Below are positions 33,424 to 41,374 of a stretch of DNA of 64,000 nucleotides, piece after piece; position 1 is the first letter of the stretch; every line of letters starts with the position of its first letter. Made by a program: the position numbers and the translations under genes. The notes below the pieces were generated by a model that was not told the DNA's origin, ran no database searches, and saw nothing but the letters and a program-made list of their open reading frames with translations. The stretch comes from Pseudomonadota bacterium (GTDB lineage Bacteria; Pseudomonadota; Alphaproteobacteria; Sphingomonadales; Sphingomonadaceae): NCBI GenBank assembly GCA_018240895.1, contig JAFEEX010000008.1:14488-78487 (forward strand), written 5' to 3'.

Positions 33424-34245
33424 TCAGCCAGCGCTTCGCAGCGCTGCCAGAATTTGGCCCTGATGCCAGATCCGGGCTTGCGGCTCCACGAAGGCATGGC
33501 TGGCATCGGGGCAGTGGCGCAGGCGCGGATCGGCCTTGTCCCAGTGATCGAGGAAGGCCTGAGCGGTGCGATCGCGCTCCGCGATCAGGATGGTTGCCGT
33601 TCCGGTGAATTCGGCAAGCCCGGCGGCCATATCCTGCGCCAAAGAGCTTGCAGGTGCAGCAGGTTGCGCCGCATCTTTCAGACTGGATGCAAGGTTGTCC
33701 AGCTTGACCCTGCCGGTCATCAATCGCCAGATCGCGCGCGGATCGGTCAGCCGGCGCAGATAGTGCCGGCGCAGAAGCTGCGGCGTCATCTGCGGCCCGG
33801 GTTCGGCCTCGGCTCGCGGCGTTTCGGCTTCCACCGCCGCCTCTGGTTCGAACGTCCAGGGATTGGCCAGAACCAGCGCGCCGCAGCCCTCGCCCCGGGC
33901 CAGCATCAACGCACTGGCGGCATCGCAATTGCCATAGGCGACCACGCGCCGCAGCGTTGGCACATGGGCCTGAAAGGCGCGCAGCGCGGCGGCAATGTCC
34001 GGCGCGCTGGCGGCAAACCCGCCGTTTTCACCCGCGCTGTCACCAATCCCGCGCCGATCAAACCGCATCACCGGAAACCCGGCAAGGGCAATCCGCTCAG
34101 CCAGTTGTGCCTGGCTGGCAAAGGGGCCGGATCGCACCTCGTTACCGCCTGAAACGATCAGCAGGCCGGTTTGGGCCGGCGCGGTGTCCAGCGTTCCGGC
34201 CAGCATCACGCCGCGGCAGTTGAAAGTGAAATGACGCCGGCTCAT
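33424..34245 (-). CDS. Exosortase A system-associated hydrolase 1
   Basis: A 273-residue alpha/beta-hydrolase-like protein. Its N-terminus (FTFNCRGVMLAGTLD) and conserved GGNEVRSGPFASQAQLAERIALAGFPVMRFDRRGIGDSAGENGGF identify the family known as exosortase A system-associated hydrolase 1. The usual Ser-centred elbow is replaced by GNCDAASAL, so the nucleophile is a Cys. Last gene of a leftward four-gene operon with GNAT, acyl carrier protein and hydrolase 2; it overlaps the latter by four bases. Biochemical role unknown; with the carrier protein it may release or proofread a carrier-bound acyl group. Confidence 0.88.
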   Translation of the reverse strand: MSRRHFTFNCRGVMLAGTLDTAPAQTGLLIVSGGNEVRSGPFASQAQLAERIALAGFPVMRFDRRGIGDSAGENGGFAASAPDIAAALRAFQAHVPTLRRVVAYGNCDAASALMLARGEGCGALVLANPWTFEPEAAVEAETPRAEAEPGPQMTPQLLRRHYLRRLTDPRAIWRLMTGRVKLDNLASSLKDAAQPAAPASSLAQDMAAGLAEFTGTATILIAERDRTAQAFLDHWDKADPRLRHCPDASHAFVEPQARIWHQGQILAALRSAG

Positions 34246-34922
34246 GCGACAATGCTCATGGCGACCATCGCGGCCAAAGCGTCAGCCTGATCCGCGCTTT
34301 CATCGGGCTCGGCGCGAAGCCACAGCGGACTGCCATCCAGAGCATCCTGATCAATCACGGTCAGCCCGGCGCGCGGGGCAGGGGCCATCGCCTGCAACTG
34401 GCGGATCATTTCGGCTGATAGCGCATAGCCGGCCAGTTCCAGCCCGGTTTCAAGCCCGCGCGCGGTCAGATCGTCCAGGTTTTCCTCGCGCCCCACCTCG
34501 CGCGAAGCCAAAACGCGGGCGCGCAGCATGGTCTTGATCAGGCTGGCCCCTTTCACCGGGCCATAGTGCCAGCCGCCCAGATCCGGGGGCAGGATCAGGC
34601 CGCCTCCACGGATTGCCAGAACCCGATTGGCCCCCAGTTCACGCGCGGCGGCGTGCATCGCGGTGGCCCAGTCTTCCGGTTCAATCCGGGCGATATCCTG
34701 CAGGCTTTCGTTGCAACCGGGCAGGTCGGGCAAAAAGCTGTCGATCCCGGCCCCGTCCAGCCGCCGCATCACCTCTACCGTGAAACGCCGCATCCGGTTC
34801 GCTTCGTCAAACAGCGCCGGCACCACCAGCACGCGCATATCGCGGCCCTGATCGAAAGCCAGAACCAATTCCCGGGCATCGCCGCCCCCGGGCAGCGGGC
34901 AATTGTAAGTTTGCGGCTTCAC
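34242..34922 (-). CDS. Exosortase A system-associated hydrolase 2
   Basis: A 226-residue alpha/beta-hydrolase-like protein. The segment VLVVPALFDEANRMRRFTVEVMRRL near residue 30 is the family mark of exosortase A system-associated hydrolase 2. LPDLPGCNESLQDIARI follows. The region expected to carry the catalytic Ser reads LAIRGGGLILP, so the usual G-x-S-x-G elbow is absent, and enzymatic activity is doubtful. It starts within the overlap with the acyl carrier protein stop (ATGA) and ends overlapping hydrolase 1, so the three are co-translated. Function unknown. Confidence 0.86.
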   Translation of the reverse strand: MKPQTYNCPLPGGGDARELVLAFDQGRDMRVLVVPALFDEANRMRRFTVEVMRRLDGAGIDSFLPDLPGCNESLQDIARIEPEDWATAMHAAARELGANRVLAIRGGGLILPPDLGGWHYGPVKGASLIKTMLRARVLASREVGREENLDDLTARGLETGLELAGYALSAEMIRQLQAMAPAPRAGLTVIDQDALDGSPLWLRAEPDESADQADALAAMVAMSIVA

Positions 34923-35182
34923 GCGGCCTCGCGCTTGGCCTTCACGAAAGCGAGCAGCGATCCATAGGTTTCAAAGGTATCGGCATCGATCTCATCCTCG
35001 TCGATGACGATGTCGAAGCGGTCCTCCATCTCGGTCAGCAGTCCGGCTACCGCCATCGAATCGAGTTCGGGCAGGTGGCCAAACAGGCCGGTGTCGGCGG
35101 TGAAGCCATCCGTCTGCTCGGGTTTCAAACCCAGAACATCGCCCAGCAGGCGGCGCAGCTTGTGATCGGTCGAAGCGGTCAT
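34919..35182 (-). CDS. Acyl carrier protein, exosortase A system-associated
   Basis: An 87-residue acidic protein of acyl carrier protein size and pattern. LPELDSMAVAGLLTEMEDRFDI carries the DSM motif whose Ser (about residue 41) should receive 4'-phosphopantetheine. It is a dedicated carrier distinct from fatty-acid AcpP. Its neighbours are the GNAT protein on one side and the two associated hydrolases on the other; the AMP ligase that probably loads it lies divergently 1.1 kb away. Cytoplasmic. The acyl or aminoacyl cargo is unknown. Confidence 0.92.
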   Translation of the reverse strand: MTASTDHKLRRLLGDVLGLKPEQTDGFTADTGLFGHLPELDSMAVAGLLTEMEDRFDIVIDEDEIDADTFETYGSLLAFVKAKREAA

Positions 35183-35212
35183 CGGTTTCCAGCTTTCATG
35201 GTGCCGCGTGCT

Positions 35213-36211
35213 CTAGCGTTGGCCCCGCAGGCTGCGCAAGGCATGGCGCGCAATCAGCGGCCAGTTTTTCGGGTGCCGGGGGCGAATCATGTCCAGCCGA
35301 AAGCGCGGACGGACAAGCTCCATCCAGTCACGCTTGTACGCATCGTCTCCGGTGCCAAAATCGATCCAGTCCACCTTGTCCCGGTCAATAACCTGCTCAA
35401 ACAATGCGGCGGAAAGGACCGTTCCGGGGGAAAATTGCCGGGCATCGTCCCGGTGAGCAAGCTTGTGGATGAAGGCGGTTCCGTGTTCCACGGTCCAGAA
35501 CTGTGCGGCGACCGGTTGTCCGTCGATGTGGCCCACAGCCATGCGCAGGCGCCCGGCCGCGCCTTCTTCCGCAGCGAAGCGGCGCAGGAACGCAGGCGAA
35601 CCTTCCTGCGGTTTCCAGCTTGCGGCATAGACCGCCTCATAGGCTGCCCAGGCATCGGCATCGAAACTGTCATAAAGCGTCAGGTCCAGCTTTGCTGCCT
35701 TGCGCTTCAAGGTGGTGCGCAGTGAGCCGGGGCGCGCTGAAAGGTATTGGGCAAAGCTGCGCCCGCCTACCTCAAGGCAGTGGTTCACATCGCACTGTTC
35801 TTGCCAGACGGTCCAGCCGGCATCGCGAAAGGCATTGGCGATCAGCGCGGCGTCTTCATCTCCCAGCTTGTCGAGCGTAACCCGCCGCGTCTTTCGCGCC
35901 AGATTGCGGGCCAGCGCGGCAAACAGGGCCGGGCGGTCCGCGCCCGGCGTGGCGAGCGGTGCCAGGCGGAAGGTGTACCAGTTGGCCAGCCCGGACAGCC
36001 TCTGTCCGTCCCGCATCAGCGGCAGAACCGCCCGCTCCACCCCGTCGCCCGCCACCGCAACCAGTGGCTGCAACTTGCAATTGTCCGCCAGATTGCGCCA
36101 CCACTCGGTCCGGTCAAACGGCGTGCGGGCATGGGGCGCGGAAAGCAGGGCGACCAGCACCGGGTCGCCTTGCACTTCGTTAAGATCATCGTGATAATTA
36201 ACCACGATCAC
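35213..36211 (-). CDS. GNAT/FemAB-like acyltransferase of the XrtA locus
   Basis: A 332-residue protein with the double-GNAT fold of the Acetyltransf_6 group (FemAB-like). The C-terminal half contains YLSARPGSLRTTLKRKAAKLD, YEAVYAASWKPQEGSP, GHIDGQPVAAQFWTVEHGTAFIHKLAHRDDARQFSPGTVLSAALFEQ and WIDFGTGDDAYKRDW, all typical. It may transfer an acyl or aminoacyl group from the acyl carrier protein encoded 30 bases downstream. GTG start at 36211. The 35-base gap to the divergent ligase gene leaves room only for overlapping promoters. Confidence 0.87.
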   Translation of the reverse strand: MIVVNYHDDLNEVQGDPVLVALLSAPHARTPFDRTEWWRNLADNCKLQPLVAVAGDGVERAVLPLMRDGQRLSGLANWYTFRLAPLATPGADRPALFAALARNLARKTRRVTLDKLGDEDAALIANAFRDAGWTVWQEQCDVNHCLEVGGRSFAQYLSARPGSLRTTLKRKAAKLDLTLYDSFDADAWAAYEAVYAASWKPQEGSPAFLRRFAAEEGAAGRLRMAVGHIDGQPVAAQFWTVEHGTAFIHKLAHRDDARQFSPGTVLSAALFEQVIDRDKVDWIDFGTGDDAYKRDWMELVRPRFRLDMIRPRHPKNWPLIARHALRSLRGQR

Positions 36212-36246
36212 GTCGCCACTTCCCCTTCTGGAGCATCAGGATCTTT

Positions 36247-37770
36247 GTGCCTACCGAACAGCTTTCGCCAATCCGGACGCTGGATCATCTTGCGCTGCGT
36301 GGCCGCGATAGCGACCCGGCGCTGATCCTGCGCGAAGGCACCCTTAGCTACAAGGATTTAAGGGATCGTGTCGGGCGGCTGGCGGCATGGCTGCTGTCCC
36401 ACGTGCCAAATCATGGCGCGCGCGTTGCAAGCTGGGCGGCCAAGGGTGAGTTGACCTGCCTGTTGCCGCTGGCCGCCGCGCGCGCGGGGCTGGTTCATGT
36501 GCCGGTGAACCCGCTGCTCAAGCACGCGCAGGTTGCTCATATTCTGGTAGACAGCGGCGCACGCCTGATCATTGGCACGCCATCGCGGTTAAGCACTTTG
36601 CAGGCGGGAGACATTCCGGCTGACTGCGCGGCGTGGGGTGAGGCCGATGCGCTGGAAAAAACGCGTGAATTTGAAGGGTTGCAACCTTCTTCTGCAAGCG
36701 TTGATGAACTTGCTGCCATCCTTTATACCTCAGGCTCAACCGGGCGGCCCAAGGGGGTGATGCTCAGCCACGCAAATATGTGGCTGGGCGCGGAAAGCGT
36801 GGCGCAGTACCTGGGGCTTGCGCGCGATGACCGCACATTGGCGGTTCTGCCGCTGTCGTTTGATTACGGGCAGAACCAGTTGCTATCGCACTGGTATGCC
36901 GGTGCCTGCGCGATACCGCTTGACTATCTGACCCCGCGTGATGTGGTGAAGGCGATTGACCGGCACGGGGTAACCACGCTGGCCGCCGTTCCGCCGCTGT
37001 GGGTGCAACTGGCCGAACTGGACTGGCCGCCGGAAACCGCAGCAAAGCTGCGCCGCCTGACCAACAGCGGCGGTGCCCTGACGCCGGACCTGGTGGTCCG
37101 CCTGCGCCGCCTGTTTCCGCAGGCGCGCCTGTTTGCGATGTATGGGCTGACAGAGGCGTTTCGCTCAACCTATCTCGATCCGGCGCTGATCGACAGTCAC
37201 CCGACCTCGATCGGCAAGGAAATCCCTCATGCGGAGGTGTTGGTGATCGATGACAAGGGCCATGTCGCCGCCAACGATGCCGAGGGTGAACTGGTTCACT
37301 GCGGCCCGCTGGTCGCGCAGGGATACTGGCAGGATGAACAGCGGACGGCAGAGCGGTTCCGTCCCGCGCCGGCCGCGTCGCGGTACGGCGGTATGGCGGT
37401 ATGGTCTGGCGACCGGGTCCGCCGCGCGGCGGACGGCCTGCTCTATTTCGTCGGCCGCCGCGATGCGATGATCAAAAGCGCCGGCAACCGCATCAGCCCG
37501 CAAGAGATTGAGGAGGTCGCCGTGGCAACCGGACTGGTGAGCGAGGCGGTGGCGCTGGGCGTGGCCGATGCGCGGCTTGGGCAGGCGGTGCATCTGATCG
37601 TCCGGGGTGATCCCGACAGGTCAGATGCAAAAACAGAATTGCCCCGTATCCTTATGCAGGAATTACCGAATTTTATGCAGCCAAAGCACATTCACTGGCG
37701 CGCGCAGCTTCCGCTGTCGCCCAACGGAAAGATAGACCGGGCACGGTTGCAGCAGGAGCTTGCAGCATGA
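36247..37770 (+). CDS. Acyl-CoA ligase (AMP-forming), exosortase A system-associated
   Basis: A 507-residue adenylate-forming enzyme. The AMP-binding signature LYTSGSTGRPKGVML (about 160–174) is intact; the second core motif YGLTEAFRS (about 298–306), the hinge GDRVRRAADGLLYFVGRRDAMIKSAGNRISPQEIEE (about 383–418) and C-terminal PLSPNGKIDRARL with its catalytic Lys complete the family. It activates a carboxylic acid as AMP ester, most likely loading the acyl carrier protein of the facing operon. GTG start at 36247 after AGGA. It overlaps the decarboxylase gene by four bases. Substrate unknown. Confidence 0.92.
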   Translation: MPTEQLSPIRTLDHLALRGRDSDPALILREGTLSYKDLRDRVGRLAAWLLSHVPNHGARVASWAAKGELTCLLPLAAARAGLVHVPVNPLLKHAQVAHILVDSGARLIIGTPSRLSTLQAGDIPADCAAWGEADALEKTREFEGLQPSSASVDELAAILYTSGSTGRPKGVMLSHANMWLGAESVAQYLGLARDDRTLAVLPLSFDYGQNQLLSHWYAGACAIPLDYLTPRDVVKAIDRHGVTTLAAVPPLWVQLAELDWPPETAAKLRRLTNSGGALTPDLVVRLRRLFPQARLFAMYGLTEAFRSTYLDPALIDSHPTSIGKEIPHAEVLVIDDKGHVAANDAEGELVHCGPLVAQGYWQDEQRTAERFRPAPAASRYGGMAVWSGDRVRRAADGLLYFVGRRDAMIKSAGNRISPQEIEEVAVATGLVSEAVALGVADARLGQAVHLIVRGDPDRSDAKTELPRILMQELPNFMQPKHIHWRAQLPLSPNGKIDRARLQQELAA

Positions 37771-38993
37771 AGGCGCTCGGTCCAATCCCGCCCGGATATG
37801 CCATGATCGATGGCCAGCTGGCCATCGCCGGGCGCACTGTCAGCGATCTGGTTGCAGAGGCCGGTTCGACACCGCTGTTCGTCTATTCCGCGCAGCACGT
37901 GCGCCGCCGCGTTGAGGCGCTGCGGGCGGCGATGCCGCAACGGCTGGCGCTGCATTTTGCGGTAAAAGCCAATCCGTTCGGGCCAATACTTTCGCTGATG
38001 AATGAATTGGTCGATGGCTTCGATATTGCTTCCGGGGGCGAACTTGCCCTGGTGCGGGCGGCGGGCATAGATCCTGGCCGGATCAGCTTTGCCGGGCCTG
38101 GAAAGACTGACGCTGAATTGCGCGCGGCGGTTGCCGCCGGTGTCACGCTCAATCTTGAATCAGAGGGCGAAGCCGAGCGGGCCTTGGCGATTGCCGCTGA
38201 AGCAGGGGGCACGCCGAAGCTGGCGGTGCGGGTCAATCCCGACTTTGACCTCAAGGGATCGGGAATGAAAATGGGCGGAGGGGCCAAGCCCTTCGGCGTT
38301 GATGCGGAACGCGTCCCTGATCTTGTCCGCCGGATCATTGCCGCCGGGGCTGAGTGGTGCGGATTTCATATTTTCGCCGGCAGCCAGTCACTTGACAATG
38401 ATGCAATCATCGATGCCCATGCCGAAACACTGCGACTGGCGGCGCGGCTGGCCGATCAAAGCGGCGCGGCCTTGCCAAAGTGCAATCTGGGCGGCGGGTT
38501 TGGCATTCCCTATTTTCCGGGTGATGAGCCGATCGATTTGCCGCAGATCGGCGCGCGTCTGGCCGAACAGTTCAGCGTTTTGCCTCCTTCGCTGGCGGAT
38601 ACACGATTCTGCATTGAATTGGGGCGTTATCTTGTTGGTGAAGCAGGAATATACCTGACCCGGATAGTCGATAGAAAGGTCAGCCACGGCGAAACCTATT
38701 TGATTGTTGATGGCGGACTGCATCACCAACTGGCTGCCAGCGGAAACTTCGGCACGGTGGTCCGCCGCAATTATCCTGTGGCGATCGCCACGCGTTATGA
38801 CGCGCCGGTTGCAGAAGCCGCCAATGTGGTGGGCTGCCTGTGCACCCCGCTTGACCGGCTGGCCGACAAGGCCGGATTTCCGCAAGCTGCGGTGGGCGAT
38901 CTGGTGGCGGTGTTCTGCGCCGGGGCCTATGGCGCAAGCGCCAGTCCGGCGCAGTTTCTGGGCCACGGCCCGGCGGCGGAAATGCTGACCTGA
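37767..38993 (+). CDS. PLP-dependent decarboxylase, exosortase A system-associated
   Basis: A 408-residue fold-type III PLP enzyme like diaminopimelate/ornithine decarboxylases. HFAVKANPFGPIL (about 51–63) holds the PLP-binding lysine; ASGGELALVRAAG, NLGGGFGIPYFPGDEP (about 237–252), HGETYLIVDGGLHH and the catalytic pair region GCLCTPLDRLADK (about 353–365) with Cys and Asp, then GAYGAS, are all intact. It would decarboxylate a free or carrier-bound amino acid. Four-base overlap with the ligase gene shows they act together. With the acyl carrier protein and GNAT they suggest a pathway making an amine or acyl modifier for the exopolysaccharide, which is inference. Confidence 0.92.
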   Translation: MKALGPIPPGYAMIDGQLAIAGRTVSDLVAEAGSTPLFVYSAQHVRRRVEALRAAMPQRLALHFAVKANPFGPILSLMNELVDGFDIASGGELALVRAAGIDPGRISFAGPGKTDAELRAAVAAGVTLNLESEGEAERALAIAAEAGGTPKLAVRVNPDFDLKGSGMKMGGGAKPFGVDAERVPDLVRRIIAAGAEWCGFHIFAGSQSLDNDAIIDAHAETLRLAARLADQSGAALPKCNLGGGFGIPYFPGDEPIDLPQIGARLAEQFSVLPPSLADTRFCIELGRYLVGEAGIYLTRIVDRKVSHGETYLIVDGGLHHQLAASGNFGTVVRRNYPVAIATRYDAPVAEAANVVGCLCTPLDRLADKAGFPQAAVGDLVAVFCAGAYGASASPAQFLGHGPAAEMLT

Positions 38994-39078
38994 AATCTCT
39001 ATTTTGATCTGTCCCATTTTGGGACTATGAGGATAAATCCCGCCGAAAACCGGTAATCCGGCTCAAGGCTAACGCAAT

Positions 39079-39111
39079 ATTCACCCTTTTTGGCGATAGC
39101 GGAGGGTGAAT
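39079..39111. promoter_or_regulatory. Inverted repeat before the exopolysaccharide operon
   Basis: ATTCACCCT (39079–39087) and AGGGTGAAT (39103–39111) are perfect nine-base complements separated by 15 bases, 66 bases before the exporter gene. In DNA this is a candidate operator; in RNA a leader hairpin. It is in the 183-base gap between the decarboxylase and the main operon, where the promoter must lie. A smaller hairpin (GTCCC/GGGAC, 39011–39025) right after the decarboxylase stop may end the previous transcript. No sigma-54 −24/−12 element could be found with confidence. Confidence 0.5.
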
Positions 39112-39176
39112 AGCTGGGGCGCTGCAAGGGATGGGCAATCCCTGGGCCGCCACGGCGCGCGAAAAGGATTTGCCCG

Positions 39177-39821
39177 ATGCCGATTTCTCCGTTGTCCCGC
39201 CTGCTTGCCGGCAGCGCCATGTTGAGCCTGGCGCTTTCGGGGTGCGCCGGGACGGCACATGGCCCGCAGCTGCCACCGGCTTCGTTCGTGGCGATGCAGG
39301 AAGGGCCGGGCGAGGACTATGTGATTGGCCCGCTTGACGAACTGACCGTGTTCGTCTGGCGCAATCCTGAACTGGGCGCAAAGGTTCAGGTCCGTCCTGA
39401 CGGGCGCATCACCACTCCGCTGATCACCGATATGCCGGCAGTGGGCAAGACACCCAAGATGCTGGCTGACGACATTACCTTGCAGCTTTCGCAATATATC
39501 CAGGATCCGCTGGTTTCCGTGATCGTCAACAAATTTGCCGGCACCTTCAGCCAGCAGGTCCGGGTTGTCGGGGCGACGGAAAAGCCGGCCTCGCTGCCTT
39601 ACCGCGCCAACATGACCCTGCTCGATGCGATGATCGCGGTTGGCGGGCTGAGCGAATTTGCCTCTGGCAACCGCGCCAAGCTGATCCGTTTCGACAAGGA
39701 AACCGGCAAGCAGAAGGAATTTGCCGTCCGCCTGGGCGATCTGCTGAAGAAGGGGGACAGTTCCGCCAACGTCATGCTGATGCCGGGCGACGTGATCATC
39801 ATTCCCGAAAGCGCGTTCTGA
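39177..39821 (+). CDS. Wza-like polysaccharide export lipoprotein (XrtA system)
   Basis: A 214-residue outer-membrane auxiliary protein with signal peptide and lipobox (LALSGC, Cys22). The poly-export domain begins with YVIGPLDELTVFVWRNPELGAKVQVRPDGRITTPLI (about 45–80), followed by one SLBB-type domain (VRVVGATEKPASLPYRANMTLLDAMIAVGGLSEFA). This matches the XrtA/PEP-CTERM-associated exporter family. The protein would form the outer-membrane channel for the polysaccharide. First gene of the ten-gene operon; 25-base gap to the chain-length gene. Confidence 0.93.
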   Translation: MPISPLSRLLAGSAMLSLALSGCAGTAHGPQLPPASFVAMQEGPGEDYVIGPLDELTVFVWRNPELGAKVQVRPDGRITTPLITDMPAVGKTPKMLADDITLQLSQYIQDPLVSVIVNKFAGTFSQQVRVVGATEKPASLPYRANMTLLDAMIAVGGLSEFASGNRAKLIRFDKETGKQKEFAVRLGDLLKKGDSSANVMLMPGDVIIIPESAF

Positions 39822-39846
39822 ACATGAGGGCGCTGGGGGCACACCG

Positions 39847-41364
39847 ATGAATTCGATTTATGACGAGGCGCGCGCGGCGCTGTTCAGCGTCTGGCACCGG
39901 CGCTGGCTGGCCCTTGCGGTCGCCTGGGCCGTGTGCATGGTTGGCTGGCTGCTGGTGGCGATGATCCCCAACACTTACGAATCGCGGGCGCGCATCTTTG
40001 TGCAGCTTGATGACGTGCTGTCCGACGTGACCGGGGTTCCATCAGACAGCAAACGCGGCATCGATCGCGTGCGTCAGACGCTGACCAGCGCGGTGAATAT
40101 CGAAAAGGTCATTCGTGGAACTTCGCTGGGCGATGGAATCACCACGCCCAAGGCGATGGAAAACAAGGTGCTGAGCCTGGCCAAGGCGATCAAGGTTGAA
40201 AGCCAGGAAGACAACCTGTTTCAGATCTCCGCGCGTTACGGTGATGGTTCCCAATCCGATGCGCAAAACGCCAAGCTGGCGCAGGACATCGTCCAGAAGG
40301 TCATCGATATTTTCCGGGAAGGAAACCTGTCCGGCAATCGCGGTGAAGTGGACCAGTCGCTGGATTTCATGAACCAGCAGCTTGCCGCGCGGCAGAAGGA
40401 ACTTGAATCGGCCGAACAAAAGCGTCTGGCCTTTGAGGCGCAGAACCCCGATCTTGCCGGGGGCGGCCTGTCCGTGTTGCAAAAGCTTGAGGCCAGCCGC
40501 GCTGACCTGCGCGGGATCGATGCCGATCTGGCCGCCGCGCAAAGCGCGCTGGCCGCGATCAACGGGCAGCTTGCCGGTACTCCCCGGACACTGCCGGGCA
40601 CTGCTTCGACAGGCGGGGCCAGGGGCGCTCTGGCGCAGGCCCAGGCCGATCTGGCGGCAATGCGCGCGCGCGGGCTGACCGAAAATCACCCGGACGTGAT
40701 CACCGCCAGAAACCAGGTAGCATCGCTGCGCGCCGCAGCGGCGGGCGATACCGGTCCGGCGGGAACGCCCAACCCGGCTTACAGCTCACTCGAATCGATC
40801 CGCGCTGACAAGCAAGCCAATGTCATGGGGCTGACCGCCCGCCGCGCCGCGGTGCAGGGCGACATATCGCGCATGACATCGCAGCAGATCACCAATCCCA
40901 CCGTTGCCGCAGAGCAGCAGCGGATCAACCGCGACTATGACGTGCTGAAACAGCAGTATGACAAGCTGTTGCAGGACCGCGAGCAACTGCGCCTGCGCGG
41001 CCAGGTCCAGACCGAACACAGTGCGGTCAAGTTCCAGGTCATCGATCCGCCGACAACGCCGCGCGGCCCGATCTGGCCCAATCGCCCGGTGCTGCTGTTT
41101 GGCGTTCTTTTCGCCGGATTGGGTGCCGGTGCCGCTGCGGCCTTTGCAGTGGGGCAGTTGCGCTCCACCTTTGCCACCACGGCCAAGCTGGAACGCTCGC
41201 TCGGCCTGCCTGTACTGGGTGCGATCAGCGCGACGCTGACCGATGCCGGGCGCGATCTGCGGCGCAAGCGGATGCGGCTGTTCTATGCCGCCAGCGCCGC
41301 GCTGGTTGGCGTATTCGTGTTGCTGCTGACCGCTGAATTCATTCAGCGGGGCATGGTGGCCTGA
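39847..41364 (+). CDS. XrtA system polysaccharide chain-length determinant
   Basis: A 505-residue Wzz-type protein. Two transmembrane helices bracket it: about 20–40 (LALAVAWAVCMVGWLLVAMI) and about 480–497. The periplasmic part is mostly coiled coil (about 170–250 and 340–400), with the conserved proline-rich segment PPTTPRGPIWPNRPVLLFG before the second membrane part. It controls chain length and works with the adjacent tyrosine kinase. The family is the PEP-CTERM/XrtA-associated chain-length determinant. Ten bases separate it from the kinase gene. Confidence 0.92.
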   Translation: MNSIYDEARAALFSVWHRRWLALAVAWAVCMVGWLLVAMIPNTYESRARIFVQLDDVLSDVTGVPSDSKRGIDRVRQTLTSAVNIEKVIRGTSLGDGITTPKAMENKVLSLAKAIKVESQEDNLFQISARYGDGSQSDAQNAKLAQDIVQKVIDIFREGNLSGNRGEVDQSLDFMNQQLAARQKELESAEQKRLAFEAQNPDLAGGGLSVLQKLEASRADLRGIDADLAAAQSALAAINGQLAGTPRTLPGTASTGGARGALAQAQADLAAMRARGLTENHPDVITARNQVASLRAAAAGDTGPAGTPNPAYSSLESIRADKQANVMGLTARRAAVQGDISRMTSQQITNPTVAAEQQRINRDYDVLKQQYDKLLQDREQLRLRGQVQTEHSAVKFQVIDPPTTPRGPIWPNRPVLLFGVLFAGLGAGAAAAFAVGQLRSTFATTAKLERSLGLPVLGAISATLTDAGRDLRRKRMRLFYAASAALVGVFVLLLTAEFIQRGMVA

Positions 41365-41374
41365 GGGGAAAGCG

